NCBI RefSeq assembly: GCF_963576545.1
Contig: NW_026870551.1
Span: forward strand, 44,288 to 108,287
DNA from: Limanda limanda
Lineage: Eukaryota > Chordata > Actinopteri > Pleuronectiformes > Pleuronectidae
Reading direction: 5' to 3'
Length of the DNA: 64,000 nucleotides
Part shown: positions 38,432-50,719 of the stretch, in pieces
Layout of the letters: every line of letters starts with the position of its first letter
Numbering within the stretch: position 1 is the first letter of the stretch
Translations under genes and position numbers: made by a program
The notes under the pieces: model-generated
Told to the model about the DNA's origin: nothing
Seen by the model: only the letters and a program-made list of their open reading frames with translations
The model's database searches: none

Positions 38432-38911
38432 GTTATTCAAGAATATCTCCTCAGATTTGGGGGAATTTCGTCGGTCGACCTCTTCCGAAGGTCGTACAAG
38501 CTCGGGGATGGTACCAATCGATCCGCAGGACCCAAATTAGTCCAGATGCAACCACTTTCCAAGTCTCTCCGACCTTCACAAAAAAAGTTATTCAAGAATA
38601 TCTCTTTCTCCTATGTGCTTTCATCCCTAACCCTAACCCTAACCCTTCCGAAAGTCGGAGAAGCTCAAGGATGGTACCGATCGATGCGCGCTACCCCATT
38701 TAGTGGGGGTAGAGCCTACTTGCAAGTCTCTCCGACCTTCACAAAAAAAGTTATTCAAGAATATCTCTTTCTCCTATGTGCTTTCATCCCTAACCCTAAC
38801 CCTAACCCTTCCGAAAGTCGGAGAAGCTCAAGGATGGTACCGATCGATGCGCGCTACCCCATTTAGTGGGGTAGAGCCTACTTGCAAGTCTCTCCGACCT
38901 TCACAAAAAAA
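38432..38911 (+). repeat. Linker B A2, second A 162 bp
   Basis: B (38432-38586), A (38587-38749) and a 162-bp A (38750-38911). In the last unit the G5 after CCATTTAGT is G4 (38868-38871), which removes the hairpin bulge and makes the 8-bp stem perfect. This is the only single-base deletion outside the last 7 kb. Confidence 0.93.
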
Positions 38912-41900
38912 GTTATTCAAGAATATCTCTTTCTCCTATGTGCTTTCATCCCTAACCCTAACCCTAACCCTTCCGAAAGTCGGAGAAGCTCAAGGATGGT
39001 ACCAATCGATGCGCGCTACCCCATTTAGTGGGGGTAGAGCCTACTTTCAAGTCTCTCCGACCTTCACAAAAAAAGTTATTCAAGAATATCTCTTTCTCCT
39101 ATGTGCTTTCATCCCTAACCCTAACCCTAACCCTTCCGAAAGTCGGAGAAGCTCAAGGATGGTACTGATCGATGCGCGCAACCCCATTTAGTGGGGGTAG
39201 AGCCTACTTGCAAGTCTCTCCGACCTTCACAAAAAAAGTTATTCAAGAATATCTCCTCAGATTTGGGGGAATTTCGTCGGTCGACCTCTTCCGAAGGTCG
39301 TACAAGCTCGGGGATGGTACCAATCGATCCGCAGGACCCAAATTAGTCCAGATGCAACCACTTTCCAAGTCTCTCCGACCTTCACAAAAAAAGTTATTCA
39401 AGAATATCTCTTTCTCCTATGTGCTTTCATCCCTAACCCTAACCCTAACCCTTCCGAAAGTCGGAGAAGCTCAAGGATGGTACTGATCGATGCGTGCAAC
39501 CCCATTTAGTGGGGGTAGAGCCTACTTGCAAGTCTCTCCGACCTTCACAAAAAAAGTTATTCAAGAATATCTCCTCAGATTTGGGGGAATTTCGTCGGTC
39601 GACCTCTTCCGAAGGTCGTACAAGCTCGGGGATGGTACCAATCGATCTGCAGGACCCAAATTAGTCCAGATGCAACCACTTTCCAAGTCTCTCCGACCTT
39701 CACAAAAAAAGTTATTCAAGAATATCTCTTTCTCCTATGTGCTTTCATCCCTAACCCTAACCCTAACCCTTCCGAAAGTCGGAGAAGCTCAAGGATGGTA
39801 CCGATCGATGCGCGCTACCCCATTTAGTGGGGGTAGAGCCTACTTGCAAGTCTCTCCGACCTTCACAAAAAAAGTTATTCAAGAATATCTCTTTCTCCTA
39901 TGTGCTTTCATCCCTAACCCTAACCCTAACCCTTCCGAAAGTCGGAGAAGCTCAAGGATGGTACTGATCGATGCGCGCAACCCCATTTAGTGGGGGTAGA
40001 GCCTACTTGCAAGTCTCTCCGACCTTCACAAAAAAAGTTATTCAAGAATATCTCCTCAGATTTGGGGGAATTTCGTCGGTCGACCTCTTTCGAAGGTCGT
40101 ACAAGCTCGGGGATGGTACCAATCGATCCGCAGGACCCAAATTAGTCCAGATGCAACCACTTTCCAAGTCTCTCCGACCTTCACAAAAAAAGTTATTCAA
40201 GAATATCTCTTTCTCCTATGTGCTTTCATCCCTAACCCTAACCCTTCCGAAAGTCGGAGAAGCTCAAGGATGGTACTGATCGATGCGCGCAACCCCATTT
40301 AGTGGGGGTAGAGCCTACTTGCAAGTCTCTCCGACCTTCACAAAAAAAGTTATTCAAGAATATCTCCTCAGATTTGGGGGAATTTCGTCGGTCGACCTCT
40401 TCCGAAGGTCGTACAAGCTCGGGGATGGTACCAATCGATCCGCAGGACCCAAATTAGTCCAGATGCAACCACTTTCCAAGTCTCTCCGACCTTCACAAAA
40501 AAAGTTATTCAAGAATATCTCTTTCTCCTATGTGCTTTCATCCCTAACCCTAACCCTAACCCTTCCGAAAGTCGGAGAAGCTCAAGGATGGTACCGATCG
40601 ATGCGCGCTACCCCATTTAGTGGGGGTAGAGCCTACTTTCAAGTCTCTCCGACCTTCACAAAAAAAGTTATTCAAGAATATCTCTTTCTCCTATGTGCTT
40701 TCATCCCTAACCCTAACCCTAACCCTTCCGAAAGTCGGAGAAGCTCAAGGATGGTACTGATCGATGCGCGCAACCCCATTTAGTGGGGGTAGAGCCTACT
40801 TGCAAGTCTCTCTGACCTTCACAAAAAAAGTTATTCAAGAATATCTCCTCAGATTTGGGGGAATTTCGTCGGTCGACCTCTTCCGAAGGTCGTACAAGCT
40901 CGGGGATGGTACCAATCGATCCGCAGGACCCAAATTAGTCCAGATGCAACCACTTTCCAAGTCTCTCCGACCTTCACAAAAAAAGTTATTCAAGAATATC
41001 TCTTTCTCCTATGTGCTTTCATCCCTAACCCTAACCCTAACCCTTCCGAAAGTCGGAGAAGCTCAAGGATGGTACTGATCGATGCGTGCAACCCCATTTA
41101 GTGGGGGTAGAGCCTACTTGCAAGTCTCTCCGACCTTCACAAAAAAAGTTATTCAAGAATATCTCCTCAGATTTGGGGGAATTTCGTCGGTCGACCTCTT
41201 CCGAAGGTCGTACAAGCTCGGGGATGGTACCAATCGATCTGCAGGACCCAAATTAGTCCAGATGCAACCACTTTCCAAGTCTCTCCGACCTTCACAAAAA
41301 AAGTTATTCAAGAATATCTCTTTCTCCTATGTGCTTTCATCCCTAACCCTAACCCTAACCCTTCCGAAAGTCGGAGAAGCTCAAGGATGGTACCGATCGA
41401 TGCGCGCTACCCCATTTAGTGGGGGTAGAGCCTACTTGCAAGTCTCTCCGACATTCACAAAAAAAGTTATTCAAGAATATCTCTTTCTCCTATGTGCTTT
41501 CATCCCTAACCCTAACCCTAACCCTTCCGAAAGTCGGAGAAGCTCAAGGATGGTACTGATCGATGCGCGCAACCCCATTTAGTGGGGGTAGAGCCTACTT
41601 GCAAGTCTCTCCGACCTTCACAAAAAAAGTTATTCAAGAATATCTCCTCAGATTTGGGGGAATTTCGTCGGTCGACCTCTTCCGAAGGTCGTACAAGCTC
41701 GGGGATGGTACCAATCGATCCGCAGGACCCAAATTAGTCCAGATGCAACCACTTTCCAAGTCTCTCCGACCTTCACAAAAAAAGTTATTCAAGAATATCT
41801 CTTTCTCCTATGTGCTTTCATCCCTAACCCTAACCCTTCCGAAAGTCGGAGAAGCTCAAGGATGGTACTGATCGATGCGCGCAACCCCATTTAGTGGGGG

Positions 41901-43687
41901 TAGAGCCTACTTGCAAGTCTCTCCGACCTTCACAAAAAAAGTTATTCAAGAATATCTCCTCAGATTTGGGGGAATTTCGTCGGTCGACCTCTTCCGAAGG
42001 TCGTACAAGCTCGGGGATGGTACCAATCGATCCGCAGGACCCAAATTAGTCCAGATGCAACCACTTTCCAAGTCTCTCCGACCTTCACAAAAAAAGTTAT
42101 TCAAGAATATCTCTTTCTCCTATGTGCTTTCATCCCTAACCCTAACCCTAACCCTTCCGAAAGTCGGAGAAGCTCAAGGATGGTACCGATCGATGCGCGC
42201 TACCCCATTTAGTGGGGGTAGAGCCTACTTTCAAGTCTCTCCGACCTTCACAAAAAAAGTTATTCAAGAATATCTCTTTCTCCTATGTGCTTTCATCCCT
42301 AACCCTAACCCTAACCCTTCCGAAAGTCGGAGAAGCTCAAGGATGGTACTGATCGATGCGCGCAACCCCATTTAGTGGGGGTAGAGCCTACTTGCAAGTC
42401 TCTCTGACCTTCACAAAAAAAGTTATTCAAGAATATCTCCTCAGATTTGGGGGAATTTCGTCGGTCGACCTCTTCCGAAGGTCGTACAAGCTCGGGGATG
42501 GTACCAATCGATCCGCAGGACCCAAATTAGTCCAGATGCAACCACTTTCCAAGTCTCTCCGACCTTCACAAAAAAAGTTATTCAAGAATATCTCTTTCTC
42601 CTATGTGCTTTCATCCCTAACCCTAACCCTAACCCTTCCGAAAGTCGGAGAAGCTCAAGGATGGTACTGATCGATGCGTGCAACCCCATTTAGTGGGGGT
42701 AGAGCCTACTTGCAAGTCTCTCCGACCTTCACAAAAAAAGTTATTCAAGAATATCTCCTCAGATTTGGGGGAATTTCGTCGGTCGACCTCTTCCGAAGGT
42801 CGTACAAGCTCGGGGATGGTACCAATCGATCTGCAGGACCCAAATTAGTCCAGATGCAACCACTTTCCAAGTCTCTCCGACCTTCACAAAAAAAGTTATT
42901 CAAGAATATCTCTTTCTCCTATGTGCTTTCATCCCTAACCCTAACCCTAACCCTTCCGAAAGTCGGAGAAGCTCAAGGATGGTACCGATCGATGCGCGCT
43001 ACCCCATTTAGTGGGGGTAGAGCCTACTTGCAAGTCTCTCCGACCTTCACAAAAAAAGTTATTCAAGAATATCTCTTTCTCCTATGTGCTTTCATCCCTA
43101 ACCCTAACCCTAACCCTTCCGAAAGTCGGAGAAGCTCAAGGATGGTACTGATCGATGCGCGCAACCCCATTTAGTGGGGGTAGAGCCTACTTGCAAGTCT
43201 CTCCGACCTTCACAAAAAAAGTTATTCAAGAATATCTCCTCAGATTTGGGGGAATTTCGTCGGTCGACCTCTTCCGAAGGTCGTACAAGCTCGGGGATGG
43301 TACCAATCGATCCGCAGGACCCAAATTAGTCCAGATGCAACCACTTTCCAAGTCTCTCCGACCTTCACAAAAAAAGTTATTCAAGAATATCTCTTTCTCC
43401 TATGTGCTTTCATCCCTAACCCTAACCCTTCCGAAAGTCGGAGAAGCTCAAGGATGGTACTGATCGATGCGCGCAACCCCATTTAGTGGGGGTAGAGCCT
43501 ACTTGCAAGTCTCTCCGACCTTCACAAAAAAAGTTATTCAAGAATATCTCCTCAGATTTGGGGGAATTTCGTCGGTCGACCTCTTCCGAAGGTCGTACAA
43601 GCTCGGGGATGGTACCAATCGATCCGCAGGACCCAAATTAGTCCAGATGCAACCACTTTCCAAGTCTCTCCGACCTTCACAAAAAAA
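38912..43687 (+). repeat. HOR block, three copies of 1592 bp
   Basis: Order A2 B A B A2 B a B three times (38912-40503, 40504-42095, 42096-43687); the length is exactly 3 x 1592. Markers in all copies: CTACTTTCAAG in the first A, GATGCGTGC in the A after the first B, TCTGCAGG in the second B, and GGTACTGATC before each of the four Bs. Copies two and three share TCTCTGACC; copy one alone has CTCTTTCGA (B at 40037) and GGTACCAATCGATGCG in its first A; copy two alone has CGACATTCAC. The nested differences suggest stepwise duplication. Confidence 0.96.
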
Positions 43688-46600
43688 GTTATTCAAGAAT
43701 ATCTCTTTCTCCTATGTGCTTTCATCCCTAACCCTAACCCTAACCCTTCCGAAAGTCGGAGAAGCTCAAGGATGGTACCGATCGATGCGCGCTACCCCAT
43801 TTAGTGGGGGTAGAGCCTACTTGCAAGTCTCTCCGACCTTCACAAAAAAAGTTATTCAAGAATATCTCTTTCTCCTATGTGCTTTCATCCCTAACCCTAA
43901 CCCTTCCGAAAGTCGGAGAAGCTCAAGAATGGTACCGATCGATGCGCGCAACCCCATTTAGTGGGGGTAGAGCCTACTTGCAAGTCTCTCCGACCTTCAC
44001 AAAAAAAGTTATTCAAGAATATCTCCTCAGATTTGGGGGAATTTCGTCGGTCGACCTCTTCCGAAGGTCGTACAAGCTCGGGGATGGTACCAATCGATCC
44101 GCAGGACCCAAATTATTCCAGATGCAACCACTTTCCAAGTCTCTCCGACCTTCACAAAAAAAGTTATTCAAGAATATCTCTTTCTCCTATGTGCTTTCAT
44201 CCCTAACCCTAACCCTAACCCTTCCGAAAGTCGGAGAAGCTCAAGGATGGTACCGATCGATGCGCGCTACCCCATTTAGTGGGGGTAGAGCCTACTTGCA
44301 AGTCTCTCCGACCTTCACAAAAAAAGTTATTCAAGAATATCTCTTTCTCCTATGTGCTTTCATCCCTAACCCTAACCCTAACCCTTCCGAAAGTCGGAGA
44401 AGCTCAAGGATGGTACCGATCGATGTGCGCTACCCCATTTAGTGGGGGTAAAGCCTACTTGCAAGTCTCTCCGACCTTCACAAAAAAAGTTATTCAAGAA
44501 TATCTCTTTCTCCTATGTGCTTTCATCCCTAACCCTAACCCTAACCCTTCCGAAAGTCGGAGAAGCTCAAGGATGGTACCGATCGATGCGCGCAACCCCA
44601 TTTAGTGGGGGTAGAGCCTACTTGCAAGTCTCTCCGACCTTCACAAAAAAAGTTATTCAAGAATATCTCCTCAGATTTGGGGGAATTTCGTCGGTCGACC
44701 TCTTCCGAAGGTCGTACAAGCTCGGGGATGGTACCAATCGATCCGCAGGACCCAAATTAGTCCAGATGCAACCACTTTCCAAGTCTCTCCGACCTTCACA
44801 AAAAAAGTTTTTCAAGAATATCTCTTTCTCCTATGTGCTTTCATCCCTAACCCTAACCCTTCCGAAAGTCGGAGAAGCTCAAGGATGGTACCGATCGATG
44901 CGCGCTACCCCATTTAGTGGGGGTAGAGCCTACTTGCAAGTCTCTCCGACCTTCACAAAAAAAGTTATTCAAGAATATCTCCTCAGATTTGGGGGAATTT
45001 CGTCGGTCGACCTCTTCCGAAGGTCGTACAAGCTCGGGGATGGTACCAATCGATCCGCAGGACCCAAATTAGTCCAGATGCAACCACTTTCCAAGTCTCT
45101 CCGACCTTCACAAAAAAAGTTATTCAAGAATATCTCTTTCTCCTATGTGCTTTCATCCCTAACCCTAACCCTAACCCTTCCGAAAGTCGGAGAAGCTCAA
45201 GGATGGTACCGATCGATGCGCGCTACCCCATTTAGTGGGGGTAGAGCCTACTTGCAAGTCTCTCCGACCTTCACAAAAAAAGTTATTCAAGAATATCTCT
45301 TTCTCCTATGTGCTTTCATCCCTAACCCTAACCCTAACCCTTCCGAAAGTCGGAGAAGCTCAAGGATGGTACCGATCGATGCGCGCTACCCCATTTAGTG
45401 GGGGTAGAGCCTACTTGCAAGTCTCTCCGACCTTCACAAAAAAAGTTATTCAAGAATATCTCTTTCTCCTATGTGCTTTCATCCCTAACCCTAACCCTAA
45501 CCCTTCCGAAAGTCGGAGAAGCTCAAAGATGGTACCGATCGATGCGCGCTACCCCATTTAGTGGGGGTAGAGCCTACTTGCAAGTCTCTCCGACCTTCAC
45601 AAAAAAAGTTATTCAAGAATATCTCCTCAGATTTGGGGGAATTTCGTCGGTCGACCTCTTCCGAAGGTCGTACAAGCTCGGGGATGGTACCAATCGATCC
45701 GCAGGACCCAAATTAGTCCAGATGCAACCACTTTCCAAGTCTCTCCGACCTTCACAAAAAAAGTTATTCAAGAATATCTCTTTCTCCTATGTGCTTTCAT
45801 CCCTAACCCTAACCCTAACCCTTCCGAAAGTCGGAGAAGCTCAAGGATGGTACCGATCGATGCGCGCTACCCCATTTAGTGGGGGTAGAGCCTACTTGCA
45901 AGTCTCTCCGACCTTCACAAAAAAAGTTATTCAAGAATATCTCTTTCTCCTATGTGCTTTCATCCCTAACCCTAACCCTAACCCTTCCGAAAGTCGGAGA
46001 AGCTCAAAGATGGTACCGATCGATGCGCGCTACCCCATTTAGTGGGGGTAGAGCCTACTTGCAAGTCTCTCCGACCTTCACAAAAAAAGTTATTCAAGAA
46101 TATCTCCTCAGATTTGGGGGAATTTCGTCGGTCGACCTCTTCCGAAGGTCGTACAAGCTCGGGGATGGTACCAATCGATCTGCAGGACCCAAATTAGTCC
46201 AGATGCAACCACTTTCCAAGTCTCTCCGACCTTCACAAAAAAAGTTATTCAAGAATATCTCTTTCTCCTATGTGCTTTCATCCCTAACCCTAACCCTAAC
46301 CCTTCCGAAAGTCGGAGAAGCTCAAGGATGGTACCGATCGATGCGCGCTACCCCATTTAGTGGGGGTAGAGCCTACTTGCAAGTCTCTCCGACCTTCACA
46401 AAAAAAGTTATTCAAGAATATCTCTTTCTCCTATGTGCTTTCATCCCTAACCCTAACCCTAACCCTTCCGAAAGTCGGAGAAGCTCAAGGATGGTACCGA
46501 TCGATGCGCGCTACCCCATTTAGTGGGGGTAAAGCCTACTTGCAAGTCTCTCCGACCTTCACAAAAAAAGTTATTCAAGAATATCTCTTTCTCCTATGTG

Positions 46601-49600
46601 CTTTCATCCCTAACCCTAACCCTAACCCTTCCGAAAGTCGGAGAAGCTCAAGGATGGTACCGATCGATGCGCGCAACCCCATTTAGTGGGGGTAGAGCCT
46701 ACTTGCAAGTCTCTCCGACCTTCACAAAAAAAGTTATTCAAGAATATCTCCTCAGATTTGGGGGAATTTCGTCGGTCGACCTCTTCCGAAGGTCGTACAA
46801 GCTCGGGGATGGTACCAATCGATCCGCAGGACCCAAATTAGTCCAGATGCAACCACTTTCCAAGTCTCTCCGACCTTCACAAAAAAAGTTATTCAAGAAT
46901 ATCTCTTTCTCCTATGTGCTTTCATCCCTAACCCTAACCCTTCCGAAAGTCGGAGAAGCTCAAGGATGGTACTGATCGATGCGCGCTACCCCATTTAGTG
47001 GGGGTAGAGCCTACTTGCAAGTCTCTCCGACCTTCACAAAAAAAGTTATTCAAGAATATCTCCTCAGATTTGGGGGAATTTCGTCGGTCGACCTCTTCCG
47101 AAGGTCGTACAAGCTCGGGGATGGTACCAATCGATCCGCAGGACCCAAATTAGTCCAGATGCAACCACTTTCCAAGTCTCTCCGACCTTCACAAAAAAAG
47201 TTATTCAAGAATATCTCTTTCTCCTATGTGCTTTCATCCCTAACCCTAACCCTAACCCTTCCGAAAGTCGGAGAAGCTCAAGGATGGTACCGATCGATGC
47301 GCGCTACCCCATTTAGTGGGGGTAGAGCCTACTTGCAAGTCTCTCCGACCTTCACAAAAAAAGTTATTCAAGAATATCTCTTTCTCCTATGTGCTTTCAT
47401 CCCTAACCCTAACCCTAACCCTTCCGAAAGTCGGAGAAGCTCAAGGATGGTACCGATCGATGCGCGCTACCCCATTTAGTGGGGGTAGAGCCTACTTGCA
47501 AGTCTCTCCGACCTTCACAAAAAAAGTTATTCAAGAATATCTCTTTCTCCTATGTGCTTTCATCCCTAACCCTAACCCTAACCCTTCCGAAAGTCGGAGA
47601 AGCTCAAAGATGGTACCGATCGATGCGCGCTACCCCATTTAGTGGGGGTAGAGCCTACTTGCAAGTCTCTCCGACCTTCAAAAAAAAAGTTATTCAAGAA
47701 TATCTCTTTCTCCTATGTGCTTTCATCCCTAACCCTAACCCTAACCCTTCCGAAAGTCGGAGAAGCTCAAGGATGGTACTGATCGATGCGCGCAACCCCA
47801 TTTAGTGGGGGTAGAGCCTACTTGCAAGTCTCTCCGACCTTCACAAAAAAAGTTATTCAAGAATATCTCCTCAGATTTGGGGGAATTTCGTCGGTCGACC
47901 TCTTCCGAAGGTCGTACAAGCTCGGGGATGGTACCAATCGATCCGCAGGACCCAAATTAGTCCAGATGCAACCACTTTCCAAGTCTCTCCGACCTTCACA
48001 AAAAAAGTTATTCAAGAATATCTCTTTCTCCTATGTGCTTTCATCCCTAACCCTAACCCTTCCGAAAGTCGGAGAAGCTCAAGGATGGTACTGATCGATG
48101 CGCGCAACCCCATTTAGTGGGGGTAGAGCCTACTTGCAAGTCTCTCCGACCTTCACAAAAAAAGTTATTCAAGAATATCTCCTCAGATTTGGGGGAATTT
48201 CGTCGGTCGACCTCCTCCGAAGGTCGTACAAGCTCGGGGATGGTACCAATCGATCCGCAGGACCCAAATTAGTCCAGATGCAACCACTTTCCAAGTCTCT
48301 CCGACCTTCACAAAAAAAGTTATTCAAGAATATCTCTTTCTCCTATGTGCTTTCATCCCTAACCCTAACCCTAACCCTTCCGAAAGTCGGAGAAGCTCAA
48401 GGATGGTACCGATCGATGCGCGCTACCCCATTTAGTGGGGGTAGAGCCTACTTGCAAGTCTCTCCGACCTTCACAAAAAAAGTTATTCAAGAATATCTCT
48501 TTCTCCTATGTGCTTTCATCCCTAACCCTAACCCTAACCCTTCCGAAAGTCGGAGAAGCTCAAGGATGGTACTGATCGATGCGCGTAACCCCATTTAGTG
48601 GGGGTAGAGCCTACTTGCAAGTCTCTCCGACCTTCACAAAAAAAGTTATTCAAGAATATCTCCTCAGATTTGGGGGAATTTCGTCGGTCGACCTCTTCCG
48701 AAGGTCGTACAAGCTCGGGGATGGTACCAATCGATCCGCAGGACCCAAATTAGTCCAGATGCAACCACTTTCCAAGTCTCTCCGACCTTCACAAAAAAAG
48801 TTATTCAAGAATATCTCTTTCTCCTATGTGCTTTCATCCCTAACCCTAACCCTAACCCTTCCAAAAGTCGGAGAAGCTCAAGGATGGTACCGATCGATGT
48901 GCGCTACCCCATTTAGTGGGGGTAGAGCCTACTTGCAAGTCTCTCCGACCTTCACAAAAAAAGTTATTCAAGAATATCTCTTTCTCCTATGTGCTTTCAT
49001 CCCTAACCCTAACCCTAACCCTTCCGAAAGTCGGAGAAGCTCAAGGATGGTACCGATCGATGCGCGCTACCCCATTTAGTGGGGGTAGAGCCTACTTGCA
49101 AGTCTCTCCGACCTTCACAAAAAAAGTTATTCAAGAATATCTCCTCAGATTTGGGGGAATTTCGTCGGTCGACCTCTTCCGAAGGTCGTACAAGCTCGGG
49201 GATGGTACCAATCGATCCGCAGGACCCAAATTAGTCCAGATGCAACCACTTTCCAAGTCTCTCCGACCTTCACAAAAAAAGTTATTCAAGAATATCTCTT
49301 TCTCCTATGTGCTTTCATCCCTAACCCTAACCCTAACCCTTCCGAAAGTCGGAGAAGCTCAAGGATGGTACCGATCGATGCGCGCTACCCCATTTAGTGG
49401 GGGTAAAGCCTACTTGCAAGTCTCTCCGACCTTCACAAAAAAAGTTATTCAAGAATATCTCTTTCTCCTATGTGCTTTCATCCCTAACCCTAACCCTAAC
49501 CCTTCCGAAAGTCGGAGAAGCTCAAGGATGGTACCGATCGATGCGCGCAACCCCATTTAGTGGGGGTAGAGCCTACTTGCAAGTCTCTCCGACCTTCACA

Positions 49601-50719
49601 AAAAAAGTTATTCAAGAATATCTCCTCAGATTTGGGGGAATTTCGTCGGTCGACCTCTTCCGAAGGTCGTACAAGCTCGGGGATGGTACCAATCGATCCG
49701 CAGGACCCAAATTAGTCCAGATGCAACCACTTTCCAAGTCTCTCCGACCTTCACAAAAAAAGTTATTCAAGAATATCTCTTTCTCCTATGTGCTTTCATC
49801 CCTAACCCTAACCCTTCCGAAAGTCGGAGAAGCTCAAGGATGGTACCGATCGATGCGCGCTACCCCATTTAGTGGGGGTAGAGCCTACTTGCAAGTCTCT
49901 CCGACCTTCACAAAAAAAGTTATTCAAGAATATCTCCTCAGATTTGGGGGAATTTCGTCGGTCGACCTCTTCCGAAGGTCGTACAAGCTCGGGGATGGTA
50001 CCAATCGATCCGCAGGACCCAAATTAGTCCAGATGCAACCACTTTCCAAGTCTCTCCGACCTTCACAAAAAAAGTTATTCAAGAATATCTCTTTCTCCTA
50101 TGTGCTTTCATCCCTAACCCTAACCCTTTCGAAAGTCGGAGAAGCTCAAGGATGGTACCGATCGATGCGCGCTACCCCATTTAGTGGGGGTAGAGCCTAC
50201 TTGCAAGTCTCTCCGACCTTCACAAAAAAAGTTATTCAAGAATATCTCTTTCTCCTATGTGCTTTCATCCCTAACCCTAACCCTAACCCTTCCGAAAGTC
50301 GGAGAAGCTCAAGGATGGTACCGATCGATGCGCGCTACCCCATTTAGTGGGGGTAGAGCCTACTTGCAAGTCTCTCCGACCTTCACAAAAAAAGTTATTC
50401 AAGAATATCTCTTTCTCCTATGTGCTTTCATCCCTAACCCTAACCCTAACCCTTCCGAAAGTCGGAGAAGCTCAAAGATGGTACCGATCGATGCGCGCTA
50501 CCCCATTTAGTGGGGGTAGAGCCTACTTGCAAGTCTCTCCGACCTTCAAAAAAAAAGTTATTCAAGAATATCTCTTTCTCCTATGTGCTTTCATCCCTAA
50601 CCCTAACCCTAACCCTTCCGAAAGTCGGAGAAGCTCAAGGATGGTACTGATCGATGCGCGCAACCCCATTTAGTGGGGGTAGAGCCTACTTGCAAGTCTC
50701 TCCGACCTTCACAAAAAAA
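43688..50719 (+). repeat. Irregular stretch with short internal tandems
   Basis: Unit order: A a B A3 B a B A3 B A2 B A3 B a B A4 B a B A2 B A2 B A2 B a B a A3. Internal tandems: a 481-bp A-B-A pair at 45445-45925 and 45926-46406, both with TCAAAGATGG near the start, and three B A2 trimers at 48164-49606. Private changes: AAATTATTCC near 44114, AAAGTTTTTCAAG near 44810, CCAAAAGTCGG near 48862, and ACCCTTTCGAAAG near 50125. Confidence 0.91.

Noticed and set aside
35558..43687. Assembly artefact producing identical HOR copies
   Set aside because: It cannot be excluded without reads, but the 1592-bp copies differ by nested variants, which argues for real duplications there; the 1437-bp pair remains uncertain.
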